Under the pieces are notes generated by a model, which had not been told where the DNA came from, did no database searches, and saw only the letters and a list, made by a program, of their open reading frames with translations. Shown piece after piece: positions 33,373-42,771 of a stretch of 58,676 nucleotides of DNA. The DNA lies in the NCBI GenBank assembly GCA_947631255.1, contig CANRKT010000015.1, positions 1 to 58,676 on the forward strand, in the 5' to 3' direction. Position numbers and translations under genes: made by a program. Source of the DNA: an uncultured Enterobacteriaceae bacterium (GTDB lineage Bacteria > Pseudomonadota > Gammaproteobacteria > Enterobacterales > Enterobacteriaceae). Each line of letters opens with the position of its first letter. Position 1 is the first letter of the stretch.

Positions 33373-33401
33373 ATATTAACGGCACTGTTGCTGGCTTGCA
33401 A
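33373..33401 (-). promoter_or_regulatory. Promoter of the tRNA-Val pair
   Basis: On the minus strand: TTGCAA (33396-33401), a 17-base spacer, TAATAT (33373-33378). A C/G-rich discriminator CGTCCCCG follows, typical of stringently controlled stable-RNA promoters. Confidence 0.75.
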
Positions 33402-33492
33402 GGGGAAAAATACAATTTTATGCACTATTTCAATCAACTGTCGAGACTCTGTGCAGAATGCTGATAAAACAACCGTTCGAATCACCGGAAAT

Positions 33493-33538
33493 CATTGTTC
33501 GAGTCTGTTTATCCAAACCCGAACAATGAGTATTCGTT
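33493..33538 (-). terminator. Hairpin directly after mdtK
   Basis: CATTGTTCG/CGAACAATG arms enclose an inner GTTT/AAAC stem, starting two bases after the mdtK stop. It lacks a T run, so it may be a Rho-independent terminator of weak type or an mRNA end-protecting hairpin. Confidence 0.5.
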
Positions 33539-33539
33539 T

Positions 33540-34913
33540 CTAACGAGCCGCACGCTGTAAAATCAGCGCTGCTGGCTGACGTTGTAACCAGCGCACGCGA
33601 AGCATCATCATAATCGCTGCCACAGTCAGGCCGATAATAAAGCCTATCCAGAAGCCCGCAGGTCCCATTCTCTCCACCACCAGGTCGGTTAGCGCGAGAA
33701 TATAGCCGGAAGGCAGGCCAAGCACCCAGTAAGCGGTGAAGGTAATATAGAAGATAGCGCGGGTATCTTTATATCCACGCAAAATTCCACTTCCGACAAC
33801 CTGAACCGAATCAGAAATCTGGTAAATGGCCGCCAGCAACATCAGGTGAGTGGCCAGCGCAATAACCGCAGGATCACTGTTGTAGAGCAGGGCGATAGGC
33901 TCACGGAAGGTGATAGTAAATAGCGCCGTCAGCATCGCCATACAAATACCGACTGCAATCCCCGTTCTGGTGGCTACTTGAGCATGTTCAGTTGAGCCTT
34001 GTCCAAGATAGAAACCCACGCGAATAGTCACTGAAACCGCCAGTGATAGCGGTAAGACAAACATCAATGAACTGAAGTTGAGCGCTATTTGATGTCCGGC
34101 AACATCGACAATGCCCAGCGGGGATACCAGGAGAGCCACTACAGCAAATAATGTCACCTCAAAGAACAAGGCCAGGGCGATGGGTAAGCCTATCTGCGTC
34201 AGACGTTTAATAACCGGCCAGTCAGGTTTACTAAACGCAACTGGGTTTTTAATATCGCGCATTGAACCGGCTCTTTTAATATAAGAGAGCATACAAAAGA
34301 ACATGGCCCAGTACACCACGATGGAAGCCACACCACAGCCGACGCCTCCTAATTCGGGCAAACCAAAATGACCGTAAATAAAGATGTAGTTAATGGGAAT
34401 ATTGATTAACAGACCGATAAAACCAACAACCATGCCCGGTTTGGTTTTCGAGAGCCCTTCACACTGGTTGCGCCCCACCTGATAGAACAGATAGCCGGGC
34501 ACGCCCCAAAGTAAAACGCGCAGATAGAGAACCGCTTTATCGGCGAGCTCCGGATCCACATTATCCATCGCACGAATAATATAACCGGCATTCCAGAGCA
34601 CTATCATTACCAGTACGGAAACGAAACCTGCCAGCCAGAAACCCTGGCCAACCTGATGGGCAATGCGATGACGTCGTGCTGAGCCATTGAGTTGCGCAAT
34701 CGTCGGGGTCAATGCCAGTAACAGGCCATGACCAAACAGAATGGATGGAAACCAAATTGAGGTGCCAATAGCAACTGCCGCCATATCCGTGGCACTGTAT
34801 CCTCCCGCCATGACGGTATCGACAAATCCCATAGAAGTGAGAGCGACTTGCGCAATGATAACGGGAATCGCCAGAGTAAGAAGCTGCCGAGCTTCAATAA
34901 AATACTTCTGCAT
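33540..34913 (-). CDS. mdtK: Multidrug efflux MATE transporter MdtK (NorM)
   Basis: Twelve-span MATE-family exporter of cationic drugs, driven by Na+ or H+. It has 457 residues, the E. coli length, beginning [37 protein letters not shown]. The internal duplication of the two six-span halves is visible (GFVDTVMAG and [16 protein letters not shown]). It is divergent from ribE. The leader contains a palindromic repeat and a terminator-like hairpin. Confidence 0.96.
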   Translation of the reverse strand: MQKYFIEARQLLTLAIPVIIAQVALTSMGFVDTVMAGGYSATDMAAVAIGTSIWFPSILFGHGLLLALTPTIAQLNGSARRHRIAHQVGQGFWLAGFVSVLVMIVLWNAGYIIRAMDNVDPELADKAVLYLRVLLWGVPGYLFYQVGRNQCEGLSKTKPGMVVGFIGLLINIPINYIFIYGHFGLPELGGVGCGVASIVVYWAMFFCMLSYIKRAGSMRDIKNPVAFSKPDWPVIKRLTQIGLPIALALFFEVTLFAVVALLVSPLGIVDVAGHQIALNFSSLMFVLPLSLAVSVTIRVGFYLGQGSTEHAQVATRTGIAVGICMAMLTALFTITFREPIALLYNSDPAVIALATHLMLLAAIYQISDSVQVVGSGILRGYKDTRAIFYITFTAYWVLGLPSGYILALTDLVVERMGPAGFWIGFIIGLTVAAIMMMLRVRWLQRQPAALILQRAAR

Positions 34914-34927
34914 TAGAGATACCTGAT

Positions 34928-35003
34928 TATACCGTTCATAAGTCGTATTACCTGGCGAAACCTTGGTGCTGTGCCTGCAAGCAAATTGAATTATTCAGGG
35001 TAT
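34928..35003. repeat. Enterobacterial palindromic repeat, copy 2, in the mdtK leader
   Basis: It begins TATACCGTTCATAAGTCG and ends TTGAATTATTCAGGGTATC, closely matching both ends of the 46253 copy. It is about 76 bases and lies within the predicted mdtK 5' untranslated region. Confidence 0.65.
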
Positions 35004-35014
35004 CTATTAGAGAC

Positions 35015-35039
35015 TAAAAAAGCCGCAATGCATTGCGAC
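35015..35039 (-). terminator. Terminator-like hairpin upstream of mdtK
   Basis: On the minus strand GTCGCAA/TTGCGGC with a TGCA loop is followed by six T. It stands about 100 bases ahead of mdtK and would end a short RNA or attenuate mdtK. Confidence 0.65.
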
Positions 35040-35080
35040 TATAAGATGAGCTGATATTTAATCCAGCCTATTGTAGCGAG
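35015..35080 (-). ncRNA. Candidate small RNA or attenuated mdtK leader
   Basis: A promoter on the minus strand, TTATCA (35110-35115), 17 bases, TATAAG (35087-35092), would start an RNA near 35080. That RNA reaches the T run of the hairpin after about 66 bases. I do not recognise this RNA from E. coli. The promoter match is moderate; both the start and the function are inference. Confidence 0.35.
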
Positions 35081-35215
35081 AGTTTACTTATACACCAGTG
35101 AAAAATAAGTGATAACTGATGATTGCTGGCACGCTTTTTTTCCAACTGATAAAGTGTGTCAATAGTAAGGTGTTTTTATTACGAACATCTCGGGAACATC
35201 GTCAGGAGTTTTAGC

Positions 35216-35851
35216 ATGTTTACAGGTATTGTGCAGGGTACTGCTTCCCTGGTATCTATTGAGGAAAAATCTAATTTCCGCACCCATATTATTGAGTTAC
35301 CAGAAGAATTATTGCCAGGACTGGAAACCGGTGCCTCCGTTGCCCATAACGGCTGTTGCCTGACGGTCACGGCTATCGAGGGTAACAGAGTCAGTTTCGA
35401 CTTAATTAAAGAAACACTCCGTATTACCAATTTGGGTGAATTAGCAGTCGGCAGCGTGGTTAACGTTGAGCGTGCTGCGAAATTCAATGATGAAATTGGC
35501 GGGCACTTAATGTCCGGGCATATTTCGACAACCGCAGAAATTTCAAAAATTCTAACCTCAGAAAATAATCGTCAAATTTGGTTCAAAGTTCAGAACCAGG
35601 CACTGATGAAATATATTTTACATAAAGGTTTTATTGGTATTGATGGTATTAGTCTGACGGTGGGAGAGGTCACGGCAACGCGTTTTTGCGTGCATCTGAT
35701 CCCTGAAACCCTCGAACGTACTACCTTGGGCAAAAAGAAACTGGGCCAGCGAGTGAATATCGAGATTGATCCCCAGACCCAGGCGATTGTTGATACGGTA
35801 GAGCGAGTGCTGGCAAGCCGGGAAGTCAAATTGGCAGAAACAGACGAATAA
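35216..35851 (+). CDS. ribE: Riboflavin synthase, alpha subunit
   Basis: Makes riboflavin and a pyrimidine by dismutation of two 6,7-dimethyl-8-ribityllumazine molecules. From ATG 35216, behind CAGGAG, it has 211 residues (E. coli 213; also named ribC there). Two homologous lumazine-binding domains are visible, the first starting [12 protein letters not shown] and the second near residue 98 with GGHLMSGHI. The upstream start at 35156 is rejected. No FMN riboswitch was seen. Confidence 0.96.
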   Translation: MFTGIVQGTASLVSIEEKSNFRTHIIELPEELLPGLETGASVAHNGCCLTVTAIEGNRVSFDLIKETLRITNLGELAVGSVVNVERAAKFNDEIGGHLMSGHISTTAEISKILTSENNRQIWFKVQNQALMKYILHKGFIGIDGISLTVGEVTATRFCVHLIPETLERTTLGKKKLGQRVNIEIDPQTQAIVDTVERVLASREVKLAETDE

Positions 35852-35870
35852 GTCAGGACGGCGTGAGTGT

Positions 35871-35904
35871 GGCTATAAGGCAGGAGTCCTCCTGCCTTAT
35901 AGCC
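35871..35904. terminator. Hairpin between convergent ribE and cfa
   Basis: A perfect 15-pair stem, GGCTATAAGGCAGGA with TCCTGCCTTATAGCC, and a GTCC loop. There is no T run on either side, but its strength and position suggest a shared 3' end for both genes. Confidence 0.65.
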
Positions 35905-35917
35905 AATAGCGCGTTGG

Positions 35918-37063
35918 TCACCGAGCGACACGAAGTCCATTATCCGCACCCCTGCTAAAAACTATCTGCCAGAGCTGAATATCACGCGCCCGGAAAGCCC
36001 CGGCACAGGCATGGAGATAATAGCTAAACATACGGTAGAAACGTTTTCCGTAACGCTGACTGATTTCAGGCCAAGTGTCATGGAAACGTTCAGCCCAGGC
36101 CATCAGTGTTTTGTCATAATCGGCCCCAAAATTATGCCAGTCTTCCATCACAAAATGGGGTTCACTCGCTGCTGCTATCTGACAGACTGAGGGTAAGCGA
36201 CCATTAGGGAAAATATACTTATTGATCCAGGGGTCGACGTTATCGCGGCTCTGATTTGAGCCGATGCTGTGTAACAAGAAAAGACCCTGTGGTTTAAGAT
36301 TACGATCCACAACATCAAAATAGGTAGCGTAATTTTTTGGCCCGACATGCTCAAACATACCGACAGAGACTATCCGGTCGAACTGTTCATGGAGATCACG
36401 GTAATCCTGGAGCAGGATAGTGACATCCAGTCCCTCGCAACGTTGTTGTGCCATTTTTTGTTGTTCGGCTGATATCGTGACGCCAAAAACAGACACCCCA
36501 TAATGACGTGCCGCAAACTCAGCCAGACCACCCCAGCCACAGCCAATATCCAGTAGTTTCATACCCGGTTTTAGTTGTAGTTTTTCACAGATAAGTTTGA
36601 GTTTGGCGTTTTGTGCTTCGGACAACGTCGTGGCATCTTTCCAGTAGCCACAAGAGTATTGCATATGCTCATCGAGCATCCGCTCAAATAAGTCATTACC
36701 GAGGTCGTAGTGTTCTTTACCGACGATCCATGCGCGTTTTTTAGATTGTAAATTCACTAATCTTGCGGCAGCAATACGCAGAGTGTCTTTTAGATGGTGG
36801 GGGAGCTGTTTTTCAAGACCTGCGTTGAGGGCGCGGGTAAAAAATATATCCAGTCGCTCACAGTCCCACCAGCCATCCATATAACTTTCGCCAAGTCCGA
36901 GAGAGCCTTCTTGCAGCACACGCTTAAAAAAATCGGGATTATGCACCTGAATATCAAAAGGGCGTGAACCATTAAGGGTAATGTCTGCCGACTCCAGTAT
37001 CTCACTGACGATACGATACCATTCACTGCCCCGTACACTCTCTTCTATACACGATGAACTCAT
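35918..37063 (-). CDS. cfa: Cyclopropane-fatty-acyl-phospholipid synthase
   Basis: Adds a methylene bridge from S-adenosylmethionine to unsaturated acyl chains of membrane lipids, protecting against acid in stationary phase. From ATG 37063 (MSSSCIEESVRG), behind GGAG, it has 381 residues (E. coli 382). The start at 37081 would add six unconserved residues. The SAM-binding motif is LLDIGCGWGGLAEFAA. EHVGPKNY and the C-terminal YYLHACAGAFRARDIQLWQIVFSRG are conserved. Confidence 0.96.
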   Translation of the reverse strand: MSSSCIEESVRGSEWYRIVSEILESADITLNGSRPFDIQVHNPDFFKRVLQEGSLGLGESYMDGWWDCERLDIFFTRALNAGLEKQLPHHLKDTLRIAAARLVNLQSKKRAWIVGKEHYDLGNDLFERMLDEHMQYSCGYWKDATTLSEAQNAKLKLICEKLQLKPGMKLLDIGCGWGGLAEFAARHYGVSVFGVTISAEQQKMAQQRCEGLDVTILLQDYRDLHEQFDRIVSVGMFEHVGPKNYATYFDVVDRNLKPQGLFLLHSIGSNQSRDNVDPWINKYIFPNGRLPSVCQIAAASEPHFVMEDWHNFGADYDKTLMAWAERFHDTWPEISQRYGKRFYRMFSYYLHACAGAFRARDIQLWQIVFSRGADNGLRVAR

Positions 37064-37238
37064 AGTTTCTCCATTACTCACTGTGATTAAAACGCCAGAA
37101 TACTGGTCATTAATCTGGCGGTTATGAGGAATGTCACGGACGGGCCGTGAACCTGAAATCCTGCGTTTAATAAAGGAGAAAGTCCCCCTTTGAAAGCATT
37201 AATAAAGTTAAACCTTATTATGAGTGTAGTCAGAATCA

Positions 37239-37257
37239 GTCTTGATAATCATTATTA
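37239..37257. promoter_or_regulatory. Fur-like sequence upstream of cfa
   Basis: The core GATAATCATTAT is intact, but the 19-base site matches only about 14 positions of the Fur consensus. It lies about 180 bases ahead of cfa in the spacer after punC. It could be chance in AT-rich DNA. Confidence 0.3.
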
Positions 37258-37315
37258 CCAAAACTGATTCATAATTAGCAAGATGATTATGCATCTTTAT
37301 CTGGGGCGGACATTG

Positions 37316-38512
37316 CTAATCCGTGCTGGATATCAGGGTATTCTTTTTTTCACCGGTGCCAGCCCGACGTTGTAGCATATAACCCAGACCGGCGAGTAGG
37401 ATAGTGGCCAGCATGACCGCTGTGGTGGTCAGCAGCGGCGTAATGATCAGCCATGAAACCATCAGACTGGCGAGGAAGCAGAGCCCGAGTTGTAAGGTAT
37501 TCTGCAAAGCCGCTGCTTTACCGCTGGCATGGGAAAAGGGCAACAGAGCCGCTGCTACCACAATGGGATAAATAGCCCCATTGACCATCGCCATAATACA
37601 AAACGGAATTAACACCAGCGTCAACGTGGCATGACCACTTATTGCTACCGCCCAAGTGGCGGCAGTGCTCAACGCGTAGACGACCAATAACCAGGGAAGT
37701 AAGGATTCACCCTTAAATTTTTGTAATGCACTACGACAGCCGTATCCGCCAATTAAAAACGCAATAGTCTGGGGCATATAACTTAAACCTATCGCAGCAG
37801 CACCGTAGCCCATTTCGCTAATAATAAAGGGGGAGCCGGTTAGCCAGGCGAAGAAGCTGGCTGAGCAGGCAGCGTAAATCAATACATTGCCACTATAGGT
37901 ACGAGATTGCAGTAAAGAGAAAAAGCTGACTTTTTTCTCACCCACTGGGGCTGGTTTAGTGGGCTGCGATTTTAAACGCAATGCCGGTATCATGAGTATC
38001 AGCGTCACACCAAACAGCACCGCAAAAATAGCTTGCCAGTCAAAATGGTTAAGCAACCAGCTGCCAAGCAAAGGAGCCAGAGCAGGAGAAAGACCAACCA
38101 GCGGCATAATGGTGGCGAAGATGCGGCTGGCACGACGTGCGGGATAATGGTCGGTCACCAGGGCCTGCCAGCTTACGGCAGCTGAGCAAACACCCACGGC
38201 TTGAATAAAGCGCAGAACCAGAAGCTGGGTGACGTTTTCGACCCACAACATGCCCAGACAGCTGACGGCAAAGATACTTAAACCAATCAACAGGACGTAC
38301 TTGCGGCCGTATTTATCGGATAGCGGACCCCAGGCCAGTTGGGCAAAAGCAAAGCCTGCGAGGAACAGACTCAGGCTGGCACTGATAGCTGATGCATCAC
38401 TGCCTAAATCTTGCTGGATGGCAGGGAAGGCGGGTAAATACATGTCTGTTGCCAGGAAGCCAAGAACGCTCAGGCCGACCAGCCAGATAAGAAATCCCTT
38501 AGACGGTTGCAT
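37316..38512 (-). CDS. punC: Purine nucleoside MFS transporter PunC (YdhC)
   Basis: Twelve-span major-facilitator protein of the Bcr/CflA drug-resistance branch, 398 residues (E. coli 403). It has the MFS signature [16 protein letters not shown] near residue 65 and the N-terminal [19 protein letters not shown] of Bcr-type members. In E. coli it moves purine nucleosides and is activated by the LysR regulator PunR, which is divergent here as well. Confidence 0.93.
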   Translation of the reverse strand: MQPSKGFLIWLVGLSVLGFLATDMYLPAFPAIQQDLGSDASAISASLSLFLAGFAFAQLAWGPLSDKYGRKYVLLIGLSIFAVSCLGMLWVENVTQLLVLRFIQAVGVCSAAVSWQALVTDHYPARRASRIFATIMPLVGLSPALAPLLGSWLLNHFDWQAIFAVLFGVTLILMIPALRLKSQPTKPAPVGEKKVSFFSLLQSRTYSGNVLIYAACSASFFAWLTGSPFIISEMGYGAAAIGLSYMPQTIAFLIGGYGCRSALQKFKGESLLPWLLVVYALSTAATWAVAISGHATLTLVLIPFCIMAMVNGAIYPIVVAAALLPFSHASGKAAALQNTLQLGLCFLASLMVSWLIITPLLTTTAVMLATILLAGLGYMLQRRAGTGEKKNTLISSTD

Positions 38513-38564
38513 ATTTTTCTCTTGTTTTAGGTGCAGGTGAGTGAGTCAAAAGTCTACGGAGTGG

Positions 38565-38591
38565 AAATATTGTTGTGAACCGTTAATATTT
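38565..38591. promoter_or_regulatory. Candidate PunR operator between punC and punR
   Basis: Perfect inverted repeat AAATATT (38565-38571) and AATATTT (38585-38591) separated by 13 bases. It contains a T-N11-A core as expected for LysR-type regulators and is centred in the divergent spacer. Confidence 0.45.
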
Positions 38592-38625
38592 GCTTGTTGC
38601 ATTCAAAATTTTTGCAGGCAAAAAC

Positions 38626-39549
38626 ATGTGGTCTGAATATTCTCTGGAAGTTGTTGATTCGGTGGCCCGTAATGGCAGCTTCAGCGCTGCGGCTCAGGAG
38701 CTTCACCGTGTACCCTCGGCGATTAGTTATACGGTTCGTCAACTTGAGGAGTGGCTTGCTGTTCCTCTGTTTGAACGCCGACATCGTGATGTTGAACTCA
38801 CGGCTGCCGGCGTCTTTTTTTTGAAAGAAGGCCGCTTTGTCGTCAAAAAAATGATGGTAACGCGTCAGCAATGCCAGCAGATAGCGAATGGCTGGCGCGG
38901 ACACTTGGCGATTGCGGTCGATAATATCGTCAAGCCCCACCGTATTCGACAAATGATTATTGATTTTTATCGTCATTTCCCTGATGTCGAGTTACACGTT
39001 AGCTGTGAGGTTTTCAATGGTGTCTGGGATGCGCTGGCTGACGGACGCGTTGAACTGGCTATTGGCGCAACCCAAGCCGTTCCCGTGGGGGGGCGTTACG
39101 GATTTCGTGATATGGGTGTCTTAAGCTGGAACTGTGTGGTATCTGCCACACATCCTCTGGCGCAGTCACATAGCGGCCCTATGAGTGATGAGGTACTACG
39201 TGACTGGCCTTCATTGATACTGGAGGACACTTCCCGTTCGTTGCCGAAGCGAACGACCTGGCTTCTGGATAACCAGCGTCGTCTGGTGGTTCCTGACTGG
39301 GCGTCAGCGGTCGATTGTCTGAATGAGGGGCTCTGTATCGGGATGATCCCGTCTCATATCGCCAAGCCGTGGCTGGAAAAAGGCTGCCTGAAAGCGTTAG
39401 AACTGGAGAATCCTTTCCCAGATGCTGCCTGCTGTCTGACCTGGCGGCAAGACGATACGTCCCCAGCATTAAAGTGGCTGCTGAACTATTTAGGGGACAG
39501 CGACACTATGAATCAGGAGTGGTTACAGGAGTCAGATACCGCGTTCTAG
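38626..39549 (+). CDS. punR: LysR-family regulator PunR (YdhB)
   Basis: Activator of punC in E. coli. From ATG 38626 (MWSEYSLEVVDSVARNGSFSAAAQELHRVPSAISYTVRQLEEWL) it has 307 residues (E. coli 310). The N-terminal winged helix-turn-helix and C-terminal ligand domain are typical of LysR proteins. Starting at 38590 would add 12 unconserved residues. It ends just ahead of the convergent purR, with a 12-base gap. Confidence 0.94.
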   Translation: MWSEYSLEVVDSVARNGSFSAAAQELHRVPSAISYTVRQLEEWLAVPLFERRHRDVELTAAGVFFLKEGRFVVKKMMVTRQQCQQIANGWRGHLAIAVDNIVKPHRIRQMIIDFYRHFPDVELHVSCEVFNGVWDALADGRVELAIGATQAVPVGGRYGFRDMGVLSWNCVVSATHPLAQSHSGPMSDEVLRDWPSLILEDTSRSLPKRTTWLLDNQRRLVVPDWASAVDCLNEGLCIGMIPSHIAKPWLEKGCLKALELENPFPDAACCLTWRQDDTSPALKWLLNYLGDSDTMNQEWLQESDTAF

Positions 39550-39561
39550 ACTCCTGTAGGG

Positions 39562-40587
39562 CTAGCGACGATAATCGATATACGGGCCATCAGCCACTGA
39601 GCGTCGTTCAACAATTCTCGGGTGAACTTCGATGGTCTTGGACTCTTCCCGTTTATTGATAATGCGGTCAAGCAGCATATTTAACGCGGTTTCGCCGAGA
39701 CGCTCTTTAGGTTGATGAACGGTGGTTAATGCCGGTGAAAAGTAACGTGAGTTTCTTATATTGTCATAACCGATTATCGAGATGTCCTGTGGAACACGTA
39801 ATCCCATTTCATCAGCCGCACAAATAGCGCCCATCGCCATCACATCGCCACCGCAAAATACCGCGGTAGGGCGTTGTGCTTGATTCAACAGTTGCTGCAT
39901 AGCGCGATATCCCGACTCAGGTTCAAAGTCACCCTGAACAATCCAGTTATCCGGGATAGCCAGGTTAGCTTCTTTCAGCGCCTTCATAAAACCGGCATGA
40001 CGACCGCCGCCGGTATTACGCTCCAGCAAACCAGGAATAGCAGCAATGTCACGATGACCACGTTCAATCAGATAGCGTCCTACCAGATAGCCACCGTGGA
40101 ACGCATTATCAATCACGGAGTCAGTAAAGTCAGCGCGTGACTCACCCCAGTCCATCACCACCATCGGAATATTGCGGTACTCTTCTAAGGTTGTCAGCAG
40201 ATCGTCCGGATACTCTGAACACATCACCAGCAGTCCGTCGACACGCTTTTGTGCCATCATCGACAGATAGGCTTTCTGTTTTTCGAAATTGTTGTGCGCA
40301 TTACCGAGGATCAAGGTATAGCCTTTAGCAAAACAGTGGTTCTCAACCGCCTCGATGATTTCTGCAAAGTAAGGCGCCTCGCTTGAGGTTGCCAGCAGGC
40401 CAATAGATTTGGTGTGGTTGACCTTCAGGCTGCGTGCTACGGCGCTGGGCGAGTAGTGCAGCTCTTTAATCGCTGCCCAAACCGCATTACGCGTCTCCTC
40501 TGCCACAAATCGCGTCTTGTTAATGACATGTGAAACAGTTGTGGTGGAAACGTTTGCGCGCTTCGCTACGTCTTTAATTGTTGCCAT
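39562..40587 (-). CDS. purR: Purine repressor
   Basis: LacI-family repressor of purine synthesis genes with hypoxanthine or guanine as corepressor. It has 341 residues, as in E. coli. The N-terminal helix-turn-helix and hinge read [33 protein letters not shown], and [11 protein letters not shown] is the hinge helix that inserts in the minor groove. A periplasmic-binding-protein-like effector domain follows. Two PurR boxes suggest autorepression. Confidence 0.97.
   Translation of the reverse strand: MATIKDVAKRANVSTTTVSHVINKTRFVAEETRNAVWAAIKELHYSPSAVARSLKVNHTKSIGLLATSSEAPYFAEIIEAVENHCFAKGYTLILGNAHNNFEKQKAYLSMMAQKRVDGLLVMCSEYPDDLLTTLEEYRNIPMVVMDWGESRADFTDSVIDNAFHGGYLVGRYLIERGHRDIAAIPGLLERNTGGGRHAGFMKALKEANLAIPDNWIVQGDFEPESGYRAMQQLLNQAQRPTAVFCGGDVMAMGAICAADEMGLRVPQDISIIGYDNIRNSRYFSPALTTVHQPKERLGETALNMLLDRIINKREESKTIEVHPRIVERRSVADGPYIDYRR
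40544..40559. promoter_or_regulatory. PurR box inside the purR coding region
   Basis: GTGGAAACGTTTGCGC keeps the AAACGTTT core and matches 12 of 16 positions of ACGCAAACGTTTGCGT. In E. coli purR also has a second operator within the gene, acting as a roadblock. Confidence 0.65.
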
Positions 40588-40620
40588 TAAATGTCACTCC
40601 AGACCATATTGAAACCTCCT

Positions 40621-40636
40621 GGGTAAACGTTTGCCT
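40621..40636. promoter_or_regulatory. PurR box upstream of purR
   Basis: GGGTAAACGTTTGCCT, with the AAACGTTT core and 12 of 16 consensus positions, lies 34 bases ahead of the start codon. With the internal box it makes the two-operator arrangement of autoregulated purR. Confidence 0.7.
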
Positions 40637-40868
40637 TCGCCAGTTCCGGGGTTCTTCATCAAACGTAGCCTGTCGGAATAAGAGATCGGATGGGGAAGGC
40701 ATGCTGCCAGATACCGGGTAATAAATTAGCAGGGGATTCTGGCCGATTCTGATAAAAAGTGAAAGCAGAAAAAAACCGATATTATCAGAGATAACATGAT
40801 TTTTTTATACAATTGTGGGAAAATCACTCAAGCCCTATATTTTATAAGGTCATAAAAGGAGAGTAGTG

Positions 40869-40958
40869 ATGAGTACCGACCTGAAATTATCTCTGACGAC
40901 GACAGCTGTTGCATTAGCTCTGATTGTTATTGTAGGTTTTATTGCAGTACTGAATTAA
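40869..40958 (+). CDS. ynhF: Small membrane protein YnhF
   Basis: A 29-residue protein beginning MSTDLKLSLTTT, followed by one hydrophobic span and ending AVLN. It has the length and pattern of E. coli YnhF (MSTDLKFSLVTT...), which also lies beside purR. AGGAGA precedes the ATG at good distance. Its function is unknown; in E. coli it is an inner-membrane protein. Confidence 0.9.
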   Translation: MSTDLKLSLTTTAVALALIVIVGFIAVLN

Positions 40959-40963
40959 TTAGT

Positions 40964-40988
40964 GAGGGGCCAGATTCTCTGGCCCCTC
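40964..40988. terminator. Hairpin between ynhF and mepH
   Basis: An eleven-pair stem GAGGGGCCAGA/TCTGGCCCCTC with a TTC loop, placed between convergent genes and without a T run. Confidence 0.65.
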
Positions 40989-41019
40989 AACTTCGTCTGT
41001 GAGTTGGGCGAGGTGTTTT

Positions 41020-41859
41020 CTAACGTAACGTCTTTGCCGTCATCACTCGGCGAGCACCAACATAATGACGTTGCCAGTAGTTTTCACTCAGCGATGTAAT
41101 CTGTATATCTCGGCCACTGCGAAGTGACTGAATAAATTTCCCATTACCGACATAAACACCCACATGATCCGCCGTGCCTCGACCCTGAATACGGAAAAAC
41201 ACCAAGTCGCCATTTTCAAGTTCGCTGCGGTTAATTTTGGTTGCATCTTCAAGATGATACATTTCGTTGGCTGTACGTGGGATCCGGAAGTTCACCAAGT
41301 CTTTATAGGCATAATAAACCAGACCACTACAGTCAAAACCGGTCATCGGCGAGGTACCTCCCCAGTGATAAGGTTTGCCTAACTGTGCCATCAATTTATT
41401 CATCGCCGTCTTTTGCGCTTTTTGTATCCGCGCGTTATGAGCTTGCGCCAGCGTCTGACTCTTGAGCGATTTAGATGCGCAGGCTATTTTCTGGCCTTTT
41501 TTATTGACGCATTTGTCTGGCCGAACAGCGGTTTTGCTTTTTGATGCTGAAGTGATCTTTGCCGTGGTTTTTTTATTCACAGGACGTGATGGCTTAGTCT
41601 TTTTTGCGGCAGGCTGAGATTTGTTGATTGAGCGCGTTTTGTTGGTACTGGTACTTGTCTGGCTGTGCTGTTTTTTAGATAGGGTGGTTTGGCTATTATG
41701 TTGCCGGTTTTTCGCTTTATTTTTTTTAGCGGTGCGGTCTGATGAACTTTGCGTCAGTTCAGTCGTTCGGGTTTGCTGAGAAGCCTGAGTGACCAGTGTC
41801 CAGGATAAAGTTAATAGCAGAATAAAGAGAGTAAGATAACGTATTTTTATCCGTGTCAC
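41020..41859 (-). CDS. mepH: Murein DD-endopeptidase MepH
   Basis: NlpC/P60 hydrolase that opens peptide crosslinks during cell-wall growth. It has 279 residues from GTG 41859 behind AGAGGA (E. coli 271). It has an N-terminal signal or anchor segment (LTLFILLLTLSWTLV), then a long Lys/Ser/Thr-rich linker of low complexity (about 28-130). The catalytic domain carries Cys177 (GFDCSGL), His232 (ADHVGVY) and a polar third residue in FIQS. Confidence 0.93.
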   Translation of the reverse strand: MTRIKIRYLTLFILLLTLSWTLVTQASQQTRTTELTQSSSDRTAKKNKAKNRQHNSQTTLSKKQHSQTSTSTNKTRSINKSQPAAKKTKPSRPVNKKTTAKITSASKSKTAVRPDKCVNKKGQKIACASKSLKSQTLAQAHNARIQKAQKTAMNKLMAQLGKPYHWGGTSPMTGFDCSGLVYYAYKDLVNFRIPRTANEMYHLEDATKINRSELENGDLVFFRIQGRGTADHVGVYVGNGKFIQSLRSGRDIQITSLSENYWQRHYVGARRVMTAKTLR

Positions 41860-42333
41860 TCGTCAATCCTCTGATGAAAGAAAACATGATGACCAGCATC
41901 ATGCGCGGTTTATCTCCGTCATACTGCAAATCTCCTGGGTCTCAGAGTGGTGAGATTTGTCGAATGACAGAGTTATCTGTACTGACCGGTTCTTTTCACT
42001 CAGCGGCTGTAAGCGATGCGAATTATTGAAGGTAGATATTAACGAAACGTGTTAATTCTAATGTATAAACACCATTTATGTTAATAGCAATAATCGACGA
42101 AAACGGCATAATCTTATCTATCGCTAAAAATTTAAACAATCAGGGTTGCTCACCTTGGGATCATGGTGGATTGAGAGCCGGATTGAGAGCCGGATTAACC
42201 GGGTTTTGCTGAATATCTCATCGCTCATCATGTCTCCCGCTAAAACCACATAAAAAATGTTGTTTTTTGTTATGGACTCTAATGGATACAATGAGCAGTT
42301 AAAGTTGTATAAAAAGTCTGAGGAAGCATAACA
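41860..42333. other. mepH-grxD divergent spacer
   Basis: No gene is supported. It holds a hairpin CAAATCTC/GAGATTTG (about 41929-41957) in the mepH leader and a short tandem repeat, 12 bases GGATTGAGAGCC twice (42168-42191) plus a partial third unit. The grxD promoter should lie near 42260-42300. In E. coli sodB and ydhP are near this point and are absent here. Confidence 0.45.
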
Positions 42334-42669
42334 ATGAGCACATTAGAAAAAATTCAACGCCAGATTGCAGAGAACCCAATCCTTCTCTACATGAAAGGTT
42401 CGCCAAAATTACCTAACTGCGGTTTTTCCGCACAAGCTGTGCAGGCTCTGTCTGGTTGCGGCGAACGTTTTGCTTATGTTGATATTTTACAGAACCCGGA
42501 TATTCGTGCCGAGTTACCAAAATATGCAAACTGGCCGACTTTCCCACAGCTGTGGGTTGATGGAGAGCTGGTAGGTGGATGCGATATCATTATTGAAATG
42601 TATCAGCGCGGCGAATTGCAGAGCCTTATCAAAGAAACCGCAGCAAAGTATCCGGAATCTGACGCCTGA
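42334..42669 (+). CDS. grxD: Monothiol glutaredoxin 4
   Basis: CGFS-type glutaredoxin that carries and transfers [2Fe-2S] clusters with glutathione and BolA-type partners. It has 111 residues (E. coli 115). The CGFS site is at 29-32 (LPNCGFSAQAV), and WPTFPQLWVDGELVGGCDI is the glutathione-binding part. GAGGAA precedes the ATG. Confidence 0.97.
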   Translation: MSTLEKIQRQIAENPILLYMKGSPKLPNCGFSAQAVQALSGCGERFAYVDILQNPDIRAELPKYANWPTFPQLWVDGELVGGCDIIIEMYQRGELQSLIKETAAKYPESDA

Positions 42670-42676
42670 TATAACA

Positions 42677-42703
42677 AGACAGGCTGAATAATTCAGCCTG
42701 TCT
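42677..42703. terminator. grxD-rnt convergent hairpin
   Basis: AGACAGGCTGAAT/ATTCAGCCTGTCT, nearly perfect, directly after grxD; no strong T run. Confidence 0.6.
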
Positions 42704-42771
42704 CATTGACCGGTTCTTATAGAGCCGGTCATCCTTCCAGAATATCCCACAATGACGCTTATCAGACCGGC

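Noticed and set aside
35022..35039. The CGCAATGCATTGCG palindrome as a PurR box
   Set aside because: The central CG and AAACGTTT core are missing, and the T run on the minus strand makes a terminator hairpin the better reading.
35216..35851. FMN riboswitch upstream of ribE
   Set aside because: No conserved FMN aptamer blocks were seen in 34914-35215. In E. coli the riboswitch precedes ribB, not this gene.
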